Assembly: GCF_030272615.1 (NCBI RefSeq)
Contig: NC_081413.1
Span: 157,299,849-157,363,848, forward strand
Source: Cryptomeria japonica
Lineage: Eukaryota; Streptophyta; Pinopsida; Cupressales; Cupressaceae
DNA length: 64,000 bases
Direction of reading: 5' to 3'
The position numbers and the translations under genes are program-made. Positions 12,401-24,867 of the stretch are shown piece by piece (position 1 is the stretch's first letter; the number at the start of each line of letters is the position of its first letter). Below the pieces are notes generated by a model. The model did not search any database. It saw nothing but the letters and a program-made list of their open reading frames with translations, and was not told where the DNA came from.

Positions 12401-13480
12401 GCAGATGAAGTGGGGAGAGTTAGACACCTTGGAATTTGCTACTAGTGTAGTAAGGAGCAGAATTGAACATAGCTCTCAATCTGAGGTTAAAGCACAATTA
12501 GAGAAATACAAGCAGTTACTTGTAGATATGAGGAAACCACTGGACTCCCATGTAGATGATACTTTATGTTCAGTTTCATCGCTTCTGGAGGGTGACATGA
12601 GAACATTCATTGAGATAAGAAAGGTGACCGCGACAACAAAGACATGCGCGCAAGATAATGCTTCTAAGGTTAATTTGTTTTTGCAGAATACCATGGCAAT
12701 ATACAAGGAAACCTTACAAATAGAAAGAGCTTTAGTTTCATGTCTTTCATCAGTGGGAGTAGAAACTCAACATGTTTGATAAACAATATGAGATATTGAA
12801 TAAGATATTGGAACTTGGAGAGGATATCATAATGAAGGAAGATTTATTAGAAGGGGATAACATTGGGAACTTGCAGTCCTATATATACATATTTTAATTA
12901 AAGGTTGAAATACTTCAACAATCCAAAAAGAAGATGATGGAGACACACCCTCCTCTCCTTGGCTCGATAGGAATATATGAGAAGTTTGTATAAAATTTCT
13001 TATGTATTTTTGGACTTGGTATTATTAGTAGTGGGCATCTAGAGGAAGACAATGTACTCAATCAATGGCACTCATATGCAACACATCATTTTTCATCCAC
13101 AGCTAAGTTCAGTATGGAGTTAATGGACAAGTATACATATGTGGTGTCTCAATGTGAACAAGTTGAAGGAATGATAAACTAGTTGGTAGATAGGTAAAAG
13201 AAGGTGAAGGAAGTTTTGAAGAAGTTCAATTTCAGAGTCAAGTATGTTGTTCATCCTCTTGCTGAGATAGTTGCATGCTTCATTAGTAATTATAAGAACT
13301 TCAAAAAGAAGTGAGAGATAAACATACAGTTGCCAAAGATAGTGCATGCATTTTTGAAGGAATTTGGCCGCCAATACAACTGGGACATTAACTGCCACAT
13401 CAACTCACACTTCTCCTGTTGGGCAGGATTTTGCATGTTACAAAGTGTTGGTTCATGGAGCACCGTTTTCGTAATGGTGA
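9407..13480 (+). pseudogene. Decayed coding region of unknown function (about 1.3 kcodons)
   Basis: A single plus-strand reading direction can be followed for about 4 kb through stops and frameshifts. It starts MDPTFRKNAKNLDK. A globular part (about 9407-10330) contains D-L-S-E-D-M-L-G-L-V-F-G-I-P and D-W-A-Q-I-L-S-D-N. A Thr/Pro-rich low-complexity part (about 11340-11560) follows, then a Lys/Arg-rich acidic-basic part (11640-12110) and a helical segment (12405-12779). The longest open pieces are 9736-10023, 11731-12117 and 12405-12779. The globular part resembles, from memory only, long unknown-function ORFs found repeatedly in plant genomes, possibly carried by transposable elements. There are no RT, integrase or transposase motifs. 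Many stops sit where CAA, CAG or TGG would be expected. Confidence 0.6.
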
Positions 13481-14345
13481 CCTAGTCATAGTTTAGTAGT
13501 AGTTATTTGGAGCTCACAACAAAGACTTGCATGTCAATTGTGACTCATTGCTTTTTGTAATGATTAATATAGGTATATTTGTTTCTTGGAAAGGAGGAAA
13601 AAAAATCTATAAATTGGAGGATTTATGTCATTGTAAGGGTCTGCGAATTGATGATTTGAGGTCCTTTTTTAGAGATTCTATTAGAGATTTTTATGTAGAT
13701 ATTTATAAGTTTAATACAAAAAGAATCTTGTGGATTCCCTGATCTACTTGTGTGTTTTATATGGTTGTGTTCTTCGTGATTTGGTAACTTCTATCATTTG
13801 AATCAACAACTAGTTCTTTTGGATGCTTTATTATTTTATGAATCATATTGCACATGTAAATGTTATATGAAGATTAAATTGATAGGGTGATTATTGGTTG
13901 GGTGATATTCATTTTCATTAGTGTGTAAAGTTGTCTGACTTTATATATTTTCCAGAGTTCATCATTTGAATGCTGATTTAGTGGTACTGATAATATTTGG
14001 ATTATGAAATTGTGACCGTGTGGATCATTTAGTTGTTATTGTATCAATTTCATTGTTATTTTCTTGTTCTCCCGATATATCTTTTGCTGTTTATTTTGAG
14101 ATTAAAAATCAGAAAATACAAAAAAGGATTTTGTTTATTTTGTTTCAACTAGCAAGCCTCTTGACAAGTACGATCACATCAGCCACTGAGCTGCCCATCA
14201 CCATCAAGACTTGGGTATAGAGACCTTGGAGTGGTTAGTTTCCCAAACTTACTACTTTTCAGGAGAGGTGGTGAGTGTTCACTTAAACTACCCAATTGTT
14301 GGTGAGTGTGTCAAAACACCCGTCAACAGGTCCATTTGCAAGAAT
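13481..14345. other. No recognisable gene
   Basis: AT-rich DNA with short chance reading frames only. 14150-14345 has a different composition; on the minus strand it begins with TGTTGACGGGTGTTTTGACA at about 14334, which looks like the start of an unrelated LTR, but no partner copy is in the window. Confidence 0.5.
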
Positions 14346-14496
14346 AGTATACTTATTCTTTGTAATAGTCCAATAAGATTCACCAATGCATCTAAGATGA
14401 CATTCTATCTGACTCTTCAATCAAATCTCAGACTATCCTTCCTATAAGTTGCCATCCCTGATCACCTCAAGCAGTTAAGATTCTCCGAAGGAACCT
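14346..14496 (-). pseudogene. R3: copia gag start
   Basis: Minus strand downstream of the R3 primer site. It begins MATYRKDSLRFD (ATG at 14455) and after a stop continues as C-H-L-R-C-I-G-E-S-Y-W-T-I-T-K-N, matching the same part of R2 gag. Homology ends near 14346, so R3 is truncated shortly after its gag start. Confidence 0.7.
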
Positions 14497-14508
14497 GCTT
14501 TGATACCA
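14497..14508 (-). other. R3 primer binding site
   Basis: On the minus strand TGGTATCAAAGC, the same variant initiator-Met site as R2, two bases from the LTR end. Confidence 0.85.
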
Positions 14509-14510
14509 AT

Positions 14511-15844
14511 TGATGAAATAACCCTGATTCCGGGCAGACAATTGAGAGGGGGGGTGAATCATTTATCTCACAAACTCACTAAAATTAAACTTATTCTTAG
14601 ATCTGATTATTGAGAATGAAAGCATGAATTAACACACATAACACCAATATTTTTGATGTGGAAAACTCCATCAAGGGAAAAACCACGGTGGGAACCTACC
14701 CACAATATGATGATACTCTGTTAGAAGTATATGAAATATTACAATGGGGAATGTACATGCATTCAGGAACACTGTCTAGAGCTTACTGCTCAAAAAACAA
14801 AAAGTACTACAACTCAAAGAAGACTCACTATCTTACAAATACATTTGAATTACATCCGAAAGATCATGAACTGAGAAAATAACATCACGTAATGCTTGGT
14901 TACAGTTCTAGTTAAGCATATAAAACTTCCTCTTCTCACACTTTTGCTCTGCCTATGACAGATCAATACATTATTTGCACATACACTCATTCATGACACA
15001 CTCAATTACAAAGATATTAGATTTATTTATACATGACATCAACCTCATCAAGTTCAGCTCAACACTCACCACCTAAATATAAAAAATATAACCATATGCT
15101 ACAAAATCAAATGTGGACCAAGGAATGTCGCCTAAGACATAGCATAGACCCATATCACATGCCTCTAATATGAAAAACCTCCAAGAATAATGCATCGAAC
15201 ATCCACAACACACGACAAGCATCTAGTCGAACAAGCACATGAAGAACACCACTGTACCGAAGAGAAACATCAATTACGTGCACAACAATCAGTGCAGACC
15301 ACCAACACAAAAGGCAAATGATCCAGAAACATCCACAAGCATCATGAATCACCATCGCAACATTTGCAACAACTCAAATTACTAGAATCATAGCATCATT
15401 ATACCAAACCTCAAGACCACTAACTGATTGTCAACTGGGGAAAATCACTTCTCTAAACTGTGAACCACTTGAATTGAAGACACACATCAATGTCCCAAAC
15501 ATTCCTCCAAATCCATAGGTCAAGATATTGCAATTCGGAGAAATGTAGATCAAATTACTAACACTTTGGCATCATTGAATAATAGAAAAACCAGCCATAA
15601 CACTGATAACTTCAACTCACTCAAATATTCATGCAAACCTCTGAAAATTGCATTAAATCATCTAAACAACATCTCTACAAACCCTTTAATCTGTAATCAC
15701 TAATCATCAACATGCAGAAAAAACCAACTAACACAACTCATTGCATCATTGTCATAGACATAAATATGTTGACATCAATGACAACACATCTCTTAGATAT
15801 CTCTAAAGAACATATTTGCAACATACCAACAACAATATCCAACA
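14511..15844 (-). repeat. R3: copia 5' LTR
   Basis: The 1334-bp LTR on the minus strand starts TGTTGGATATTG at 15844 and ends TTATTTCATCA at 14511. It is related to the R2 LTR: the C-tract near 14547-14555 and the conserved block near 14680-14705 are in the same places. With the primer site and gag start next to it, this is the 5' end of an otherwise missing element. Its 5' end directly abuts the first unit of the R4 array. Confidence 0.88.
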
Positions 15845-18780
15845 AAAATAGTGTCGATTTCTTGTCTACAAAGGGGTTAATTGCTTATATTGTGGAGGAC
15901 AATCTATTGTTCTAATATTGTAATCCTTGATTGTTTCATGGGTTTGTTAAAACTTGTACCTCTAACTCCATATAACTATAATGAGTGGAAATACCAAATG
16001 GATATTGTCTTACAAAAGTTACGGTTGCATAGAATCACTTTTGGCCAAGATCCAGAATGTAGAGGTGCCATAGAGAAGAGGAAATTGTTTGATCAAAGAG
16101 ATGAAGATCTTGGCACTCACATTATGTATATTGTTCTTGGTGGTTCTAAAAGTCCCTAAAATAGGCCTTTATTATATTGATGCAACTTTCACAAAAAAAA
16201 GGTTTTTTTAAGAAAACGAGATATTGACATAAAGCTAATTCCATCAACTTCATAGTGGTGTAGGTATTTTTTAATAATTTTACTATTTGCTACTAGTTTT
16301 CTGTTATTGAAGTTATATATTGCTTTTACACTCCCAAGTTCATGACTATTTGCTCAAAACTCCATTTTTTGTGATTCAAATGGCCTCAAGAAGGTATTGA
16401 GGAATACTTTAGTTATATCCATGCAATGTTTGTAGATTTTTTTTGAGAATTTCTTAATTTTAGTTTGTTGCTAATACATTTTTGTAAATTTACAAAAAAT
16501 AGTGTCGATTTTTTGTGTACAAAGGGGTTAATTGCTTATATTATCAGGGAGAATCTGTTGTTCTAATATTGTAATCCTTGATTGTTTTATGGGTAAGTCA
16601 AAACTTGTATCTCTAACTCCATATAACCATCATGAGTGAAAATACCAAGTAGATATTTTCTTGCTAAAGTTACGGTTGCATAGAATCACTTTTGGCGAAG
16701 ATCCTAAATGTATAGGTGCCACATAAAAGAGGAAATGGTTTGATCGAAGAGATGAAGCTCTTGGCACTCACATTATGTATATTGCTCTTGGTGGTTCCAA
16801 AAGTGCCTAAAATAGGCCTTTATTCATATTGATGCAACTTTTGCAAACTAAGGCATTTTTTGGCAAATGAGATATCAACGTACAACTAATTCTATCAACT
16901 TCGTAGTGGTGTAGGTATTTTTCAATGATTTTACTATTTGATGCTAATTTTTTGCTATTGATGTTATATATTGCTTTTGGACTCTCGAGCTGATAACTAT
17001 TTGCTCAAAACTCTATTTTTTGTGATTCAAATGGCGTAAAGAAGGTATTGAGGAATACTTTAGTTATATCCATGAATTTTTTGTAGATTTTGTTTTTAAA
17101 TTTATTAATTTTAGTTTGTTTCTGATATGGTACTCTTGGATACATTTTTGTAAATTTGCAAAAAATGTGTCGATTTCTTGTGTACAAAGGGGTTAATTGC
17201 TTATATTGTGGGGGACAATATACTATTCTAATATTGTAATCCTTGATTTTTTCATGGGTTTGTCAAAACTTGTATGTCTCACTCCATATAACTATGATGA
17301 GTGGACATACCAAATGGATATTGTCTTTCTAAAATTATGGTTGCATAGAATCACTTTTGGCCAAGATCCAGGACGTGAAGGTGCTATAGAGAAGAGGAAA
17401 TGGTTTGATCAAAGAGGTGATTCTCTTGGCACTCACATTGTGTATATTGCTCTTGGTCATTCCAAAAGTGCTTAAAATAGGCCTTTTTTCATATTGATGT
17501 AACTTTTGCAAACAAAGGTATTTTCTGGCAAATGAGATATCGACATAAAGCTAATTCCATCAACTTCATAGTGGTGCAGGTATTTTTCAATAATTTTACT
17601 ATTTGATACTAATTTTTTGCTATTGAAGTTATATATTTCTTTCGTACTCCCGAGTTCATAAATATTTGCTCAAAACTCCATTTTTTGTGATTGAAATGGC
17701 ACCAAGAAGGTATTGAGGAATGATAAATAGTTATATCTGTTCAATTTTTGTAGATTTTTATTAGAATTCCTTAATTTTAGTTTATTGGTGATATGGTACT
17801 CTTAGATACATTTTTGTAAATTTGCAAAAATAGTATCAATTTCTTGTGTACAAAGAGGTTAACTACATATATTGTGGGGGACAATCTGCTGTTCTAATAT
17901 TGTAATCCTTGATTGTTTCATGGGTTTGTCAAAACTTGTACCTCTAACTCCATATAACTGTCATGAGTGGAAATACCAAATGGACATTTTCATGCTAAAG
18001 TTATGGTTGCATATAATCACTTTTGGCCAAGATCCAGACCATATAGGTGCCATAGAAAAGAGGAAATGATTTTATCGAAGAGATGAAGCTCTTGACACTC
18101 ACATTATGTATATTTCTCTTGATGGCTCCACAAGTATAGGTCGTTTTTCATATTGATGCAACTTTCACAAACAAAGGCATTTTTTAGCAAATGAGATATC
18201 GACATAAAGCTTATTCCAACAACTTCATAGTGGTGTATGTATTTTTCAATAATTTTACTATTTGATGCTATTTTTTTCCTATTGAAGTTATATATTGCTT
18301 TTGCACTCCCGAGCTCATAACTATTTGCTCAAAACTCCATTTTTTGTGATTCAAATGGCATGAAGAAGGTATTCAAGAATACTTAAGTTATATCCATGCA
18401 ATTTTTGTAGATGTTTTTTTTGAATTTATTAATTTTAGTTTTTTTTTTTTTTTCTGACATGGTACTCTTGGATACATTTTTGTAAATTTGCAAAGATAGT
18501 GTCAATTTCTTGTGTACAAAGGGGTTAATTGCTTATATTGTGGGGGAAAATCTATTGTTCTAATATTGTAATCCTTGATTGTTTCATGGGTTTTTCAAAA
18601 ATTGTACCTCTAAATTTATATAACTATCATGAGTGGAAATACCAAATGGATATTTTCTTGCTAAAGTTACAGTTGCATAGAATAACTTTTGGTTAAGATC
18701 CATAACGTACAGGTGCCATAGAAAAGAGAAAATGGTTTGATCTAAGCGATGAAGCTCCTGGCACTCTCATTATGTATATT
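15845..18780 (+). repeat. R4: tandem array of a copia leader plus gag start, about 666-bp units
   Basis: Five head-to-tail units. The marker TAATCCTTGA occurs at 15921, 16572, 17237, 17903 and 18569, giving spacings of 651, 665, 666 and 666. Each unit has an AT-rich leader with ATAGTGTCGATTTCTTG and then a gag start beginning MGLSKLVPLTPYNYDEW. Units 1-4 lose gag homology after about 80 codons at a shared point and pass into the next leader. Unit 5 continues into the rest of gag. Units 1 and 3 keep an open 92-codon frame. The first unit is cut by the R3 LTR. Confidence 0.88.
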
Positions 18781-19190
18781 TATCCTAATTTGATACATCA
18801 TATTGTGTCTTGTAAAAGTCCTAGTAAAACTTGGACTACCTTAGAGAGACTATCTAGTAAGTAGAATAAGATGAGGAAATTCAAGTTGGAGAATGAACTA
18901 GTGAGTCTAAATCTTAGTGATTTTGACAATATCAAAGAATTTTTATCTAAGCTCAATTCTCTTAGATTGGAGCTATCTAATTGTGGGGTTACTAAAGAGG
19001 ATGAAAAATTGATTATCTTAATTCTTAAAGCTAGGTCCTGATTATTCAATTTTTGTTTCTACATTTAATGCTACTATGGATGTCTATGGTGCTAAAGGTA
19101 AGATCATTGAGTTTACCCTTGATTATGTTTACATTAGGGACATGGAGAATAGAGATTTAATTTCTATAAGAGTGGTTGATCATTCATCTT
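18582..19190 (+). pseudogene. R4 gag
   Basis: Copia-type gag continuing from array unit 5. After the L-x-P-Y-x-x-x-E-W start it reads through P-N-L-I-H-H-I-V-S-C-K-S-P-S-K-T-W and then L-E-N-E-L-V-S-L-N-L, the usual capsid pattern of this group. A frameshift lies near 19035 and stops are present. No zinc knuckle, protease, integrase or RT follows before the 3' LTR. Confidence 0.75.
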
Positions 19191-20106
19191 AATTGTATTC
19201 TTTTTCACATTTTTCTCCTAATGATGATTTTTCTTTGACTGACATTCACACCCTTCCATCAAGGGCGAATCATGTTTGTGAGGAGATTTTTAGACACTTC
19301 TTGGTGTTCTTGAGATGGGTGTTGGGCTTCCTACTCCTCTGCCTCCTATGTTTTTAGACTTGTGATCTAATCTTTAATAGGTTGATCATAGTGTTTTAGA
19401 TCTTTCTTTGTTGGATGAGTATTTGATAAGTGTTTCAGATTTGTTTGTTGAGTCTCATATTACAGATTTGGGAGACATACCTGAGGAGATTTCTCTTCTC
19501 TTTGATGATAGTTCATCATATTAATAGATTCATCTATCTTGTCTGTATATTGACATTCACAATCTCTTCTTCCACTTGATTTGCCACATTTCATGGTTTA
19601 GTTTGATCATTCTTATGTGATGGCTTCTTCAAGCTTGGAGACTCTTAATCTATTTTTAGAGATTCATACTTAGAGACTTCCTTTCTCCTTCTTTTAGTTT
19701 GACATGAAGTGACTTGTTCATGATTTGGTGGACTTGTGTCTTTCTAAGGGGAGATGTATTTCTTGCACGCATTGGATCATACTTTGTTTTCAGATATACT
19801 TCATCAACATTGGAGCTTCTTCATTATGGGGGGATATCATGTCTCTCATTTTCATTCCTATGGGGGATATTTGATTGTTACATGATGTGTGTAGTCCTTG
19901 GGGGGTTTTTATTCCTCCACACATCATCATTTTCTTATTTCTTTTTTCTCTCTTTTGGAGAGGAGTTTTGACCCATGTGGTTTTCTTAATTTCTCAAGCT
20001 ATGTGAGATTGCACTAAATGCATTGTATATGGATACCTAACATGACCTAGTAGTTGAGACCCATATTGCATAATAATTTACTCCCTAATTTGCACTTAAG
20101 GGGGAG
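19191..20106 (+). other. R4 non-coding spacer and polypurine tract
   Basis: The sequence between gag and the 3' LTR is closely related to 57050-57968 in R8, and its end to the minus strand near 59110-59240 in R9. Only short broken frames occur. It ends with AAGGGGGAG at 20098-20106 as polypurine tract. The pol region a full element would have here is absent. Confidence 0.65.
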
Positions 20107-20795
20107 TGTTGGTATAATTAAGTGTTGTACCTAGTAGAGTCTTCACCTAGGCCCATATTACACTTATCACTTAAGTTTACTTAGTGACCGTGCTTTAGGA
20201 ACATTCCCACTATAAGTGGAATTCCCACCTTTGGTGGACTTATCACACTTACTTATCCACCTTATGTGGTGATAGGTTATCATTTGAATAATATTATGAT
20301 ATTTATCAATATCTTGTCTATTTTTTCATTTAACCTTGCTTTTGTATGCAATGATCATCATGTACATTTTCATGTCCATTAGTAATATCATCAATCTTGC
20401 ATTGTGAAGCAATGTTTCTTGCCATTCTCTCTCATGAAGATTATTTTGGTCTTTAGAGATCTTGGGGGTGTTGTAGAGTCACCAAATAATCTAATAGTCT
20501 CAAAGATCATTGATGTAAATCTAAATTTATATAAGGTTGATCACTAAGATCATTGAAGTTGTGGCATTAAATATAAAAAATAGTTACTAGAGTTGTGAAA
20601 GTTTTGATCACAAAGATTAATGTTAAAATTGATTGTAGAGGTTATTGCTAAATTTGTGAAGGTTTTCATAACAAAGATCATTGTTGAAATTGATTGTAGA
20701 AATCATTAATAGATTTGTGAAGGGTTTGATTGAAAAGATATTTGAAAATGCTTTACCTTCTTTTTTGATATAACCATGACAAACATCTTATTATG
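20107..20795 (+). repeat. R4 3' LTR
   Basis: It begins TGTTGGTATAATTAAG straight after the polypurine tract and is matched by 57969 onward in R8. Similarity between the two copies ends near 20795 and 58675, so the right boundary is known only to about 15 bp. No 5' LTR of this family is in the window. Confidence 0.7.
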
Positions 20796-21092
20796 GATAA
20801 TGGTTGGAAATATTAATCAAGCAGTTCAACGATGTTTAATATTATTCATTTTTACATGGGTTTGTAACAAACCTATTTATTATAGGTAGCCCCAATCATG
20901 TAGTTAAGTTGTGAGATAAATAAAGTTGAAGGGCGGATGTTAAAGATATTAACAACATTTTATTAAACTGCGCCACATTTTTTTAAGGACCCCACAATTA
21001 TTTTATTCAATGCTATTTATAGATCTTTTTATTAATTTTGATATACAAAAAATATCAATTTATGGTGTCCAATTTATTATAGAGGGTTGGTA
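20796..21092. other. No recognisable gene
   Basis: AT-rich sequence into which R5 inserted. No reading frame or repeat is recognised. Confidence 0.6.
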
Positions 21093-21097
21093 AGAGG

Positions 21098-22330
21098 TTT
21101 TAGATAGTTCAAATAACTGGAAGACAACTAAGAGGGGGGGGGGGGGGGGGGGGGAGGGGGTGAATCAGTTGTCACAGATTACCGAAACCATTAACAATTA
21201 AAACTTAAATACCGAAACCCAAAACATTAATACCGGAATAGCAGTTAAACCAATTAAGCATAAACAATAATCATAGAATATATACCATCCACATGACACC
21301 AAGATTTATACATGGAAAACCCGATAAACAGAAAAACCATGGTGGGAAACCTACCCACAGTCAGATAATACTTCTGCAGTAAGTATGTAAATTATTGAGG
21401 GGCGTGCACTTGCAGGAAGGCTAACAGCCTAGAGCGCACTTCTCATCACAAAAGAAGCCTCACTGACTACATAGAAATTCAGACTACAATCCGAAGAAGT
21501 GTTGAACTGCAAATGATAGCATCTCCTATGCCTGAGTACAGTTCCGGTTAAGCTCAATACCGAAGGACTAAATCCTCTTACATAAACCCAATTTGATCTC
21601 CAATGATCGACCAAATCCTCTGCCTAAATGATATTACATTATTCACACATTACATTCCTTAACCATGACCTATAACATAACCATGATGATCTACAATGAG
21701 ATCTTACATCTATATATACAAACCCTCGACCATAAACAATTAGGTCGGCCACCAAATAATAAACCAATTACATAATTACAAACCATGTCGGCCTTAGACC
21801 AAACAAATAATATCCAACACATAAGACGTCTCAGAAACACATCAAGAGGTTCAATCCACACGTTACATTAAAGCCAGTCCATAACCTAGATCAACTGGGA
21901 CCTAGTATAGGTCCACACACTACAACAATGATCTCCATCTGCCAAGTATCGAACACGATCACCATCAACATCCTGAACTCCACTAGAAGCTACACCAACA
22001 CCACTTATGCAATTCATCAAAGATCTTCATCAAAATCTCTACCAGTGAAACCCTCACCGGAACTAGAAACCAAGCTTCTAAGCAAACATGATAGCATTCA
22101 ATCACCAGACCAAAACCAACTTACTGAATATGAGCATGGGTATCATGATTAAGCCAATCCATCACCAAACTATACTGAAGCCTACCAGATCATGTCGAAT
22201 CCAAATCAACCAGAAACCACTCAACCTACTAGGACCAGAAGGGTGCTGGTAAATCATCCAAACAACTAGTGTTGGCATCAATGACAAAACATCAATGCAA
22301 CACATAATCAATTCCACCAAATGGCCAACA
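21098..22330 (-). repeat. R5 3' LTR
   Basis: 1233 bp, left-hand LTR, ending GGCCAACA on the plus strand at 22330 and followed by the minus-strand polypurine tract. The outer end reads TTTTAGA where the other LTR has TGTTAGA. It contains a run of 21 G at 21134-21154 that is much longer than in the partner LTR. Confidence 0.92.
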
Positions 22331-22354
22331 ATCTCCCCCTTTGGCATTGATGGA
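22331..22354 (-). other. R5 polypurine tract region
   Basis: On the minus strand GCCAAAGGGGGAGAT directly precedes the 3' LTR, the same arrangement as R2 at 6785-6799. The plus strand shows ATCTCCCCCTTTGGC. Confidence 0.85.
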
Positions 22355-22761
22355 AACACTAGATGTTAAAAACTTCTAAGTACCAAGAAATGCCAAACAA
22401 GTCTCCCCCAATGGAAGACAACTTACAATCTCCTGCATACACCTCTTGAAATAAATACTAAATTCCCCCTATGAATAATATCTCTGTAAAGCTTCTGAAT
22501 TTCTCCCCCTTTTTTTTTTCTTTTTCACTTTCTTTTTCACATCAATATCACTCCCCCTTTGACATCAACGCTAGAAATTTGACAAAAATATCAAAGCAAA
22601 AACATAAACCACTGAATCATAAAGATGACTACTCCCCTTGAGTAGTAGCATCCCCACATCAGTGCCATAATGAATAGTATCTTTGATAATGTATATCGGA
22701 CCAATGCCAAACCACATCAATCAAGTCTCCATCGGAGGGGCAGAAACTCCCAATATATCTA

Positions 22762-23165
22762 TCAAGTACTCAAATGACTCCTTGGGAAAGGTTTAGTGAA
22801 AATATCTGCAATCTTCTCTTTAGTGTTCACATAAACCAGTCTAACTTCATTTACTTCCACCTTTTCCTTCAAAAAGTTGTACTTGATAGATATGTGCTTT
22901 GTCTTAGAATGAAATACCAGATTCTTTGAAATATCAATAGCAGCAAAGTTATCATAGTGAATAACTACCGGTGCATCACAATCCACCTTTATATCCTTCA
23001 ACATTTGCTTCATCCATAAAACCTATGTATAGTTAGTAGCAGCAACAACATACTCAGCTTCAATAGTAGATAAAGAAGTACATGATTGTTTCTTTCTGAT
23101 CCATGAAACCAACTTCTTTCCAAGAAAGAAAGCTCCACCAGAAGTACTTTTCCAGTCATCAACAT
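22762..23165 (-). pseudogene. R5 RNase H, C-terminal part
   Basis: Minus-strand RNase H end: Y-D-N-F-A-A-I-D-I-S-K-N where the consensus has C-D-N, then F-H-S-K-T-K-H-I, and near the end I-F-T-K-P-F-P. The stretch upstream to 23165 encodes the preceding RNase H part with stops. It is cut at 23165 by R6 and resumes at 30465. Confidence 0.85.
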
Positions 23166-24632
23166 TGATAACTCAATGATAAATAATGAGTACCAAACTG
23201 ATACTGAGAGGGGTGGGGGGGTGAATCAGTATAGACACAAAAACTTTTCCTGAACCCATTTGACTGCAAAGAGTGCACTTGACAAACAATCACTAATATC
23301 GGTCTAAATCAGATTACTACCGATTAAACATAATGAGATGGTGAAAGACATAAACTGACAACACTTAGCTTTCCATACAACCTACTTCCTCATTTCCACT
23401 TTATCCTGATGCATAAACAGATATTCTATCATTCTGAGATACAATAATTTGCTAGATCAACATGATTCACCACTAAATAGGAAATAACAAAACATCACAT
23501 GAAAGAGGCATCACACATGACACACATAATTTTCACATGGAAACCCAACTGGGAAAAACCACGGTGGAGATGAATGCCCACAAGCTATTTTTGAACTCTT
23601 TAGAAGTCTGCTCTATTAGGAGCCTAGTCTGGTTAAAGACTGTTACAACAGATTCTATTAGGAACCGATCTTGTTAGGGATCACCTGGTTAAGGGATGAC
23701 TAGAATACTCGGTTAAGGGTTAAAACCTGTTAAAGGTTACCTTGATAGAGGATTTTATGAACTCAATGGCTTTGAGTCACCTTGTTAAAGGATTTACAAC
23801 AAGTTGGTTAAAGCTACCCTGTTAAGGGATTTTCCAACTATTGAAGTGATTAGAGATCAACAGGTATTACAATGATCTGGTAATAGCACTCAATGCCAAT
23901 GCAGATCTAGTTTAGTTCCTTCCTTCTGCACACACACTTTGCAGGTATCAATTCTCTTATTTGGTCTGGCAAGAATCATGTATCTTTGCACTTAGATACA
24001 CACACAACATCAACCTTAGAGGAAACAAATAGGTCGGTAGCATAAACCTTAAACCCTAAACATTTAGGTTGAGAAATTCAGTTGCTTCAATCCTGACCAT
24101 TGAACACTTTGCATTTGAATACAACAGTCTTGAATAGATCTTAAGATATTTTCCATCTTTTGTTCTTCACCGTTTGCAGGGACTTCACACATTCCTGAGG
24201 TAGATAGGATCAATCCCCTTCATGCAAGATCCTTCACGCACACGAGGCTAACATGGCAACATGATCTAATCTCCATTACAATGCTAACTCATCACACAAT
24301 GTCATCGGTTGAATCACACAGGCTCAAAACACTTCAACTGAAAACCTTGAGGCTGGGACTGCCAACCGGTAGTCATTCCATAGTAAACCTTGATAGAAAA
24401 CATTCCATATACTGATTCATTTGGACAAATGTACCGCTTCACCTTTTGCACATATACTGGTTCACAACATTATATCGGTTCACTTTGCCAATTGCGTAAC
24501 TTCAATAAACTGGTTCATCTTCAACATATTACCAGTTCACTCTTCAGCATATTACCAATTCACTCTTCAACATATTGACATCAATGACAATGCAATATCA
24601 TCATGTCAACATACTCTGCACATATGCCAACA
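23166..24632 (-). repeat. R6 3' LTR
   Basis: 1467 bp, beginning TGTTGGCATATG on the minus strand at 24632 and ending ...GAGTTATCA at 23166. It contains a cluster of a short GGTTAAAGGAT-like motif at about 23630-23845 and the G-tract followed by TGAATCAG near 23208. Confidence 0.92.
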
Positions 24633-24867
24633 ATCTTCCCCTTTGGCATTGATGGCAATATACAAAGATATCTCTCTTTTTGTCTCCTTAATACTGCAGA
24701 TATCTTCTCCACTACACATCTTCTCCCCCTTTGATAGCAATGCCAAAGTGGAGGCAAGAGCTTCCCTGTTCCACTATTTTGCTCCCCCTGAGGAGTAGCA
24801 TCCTTCAACACATCAATCCTGAAAAGATATAGCAAACTAAGATATGACTGATGTGGAGCGCAAACCT

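Noticed and set aside
14150-14345. A separate LTR starting TGTTGACGGGTG on the minus strand
   Set aside because: No second copy, primer site or end could be found, so it is only noted as different sequence.
15845-18780. CRISPR-like array
   Set aside because: The units are 650-670 bp with no short repeat-spacer structure, in a plant nuclear context.
19714-19971. Hydrophobic frame in R4 (and 57618-57935 in R8) as an envelope-like gene
   Set aside because: The two copies do not keep a common open frame, and stops differ, so selection for protein is not supported.
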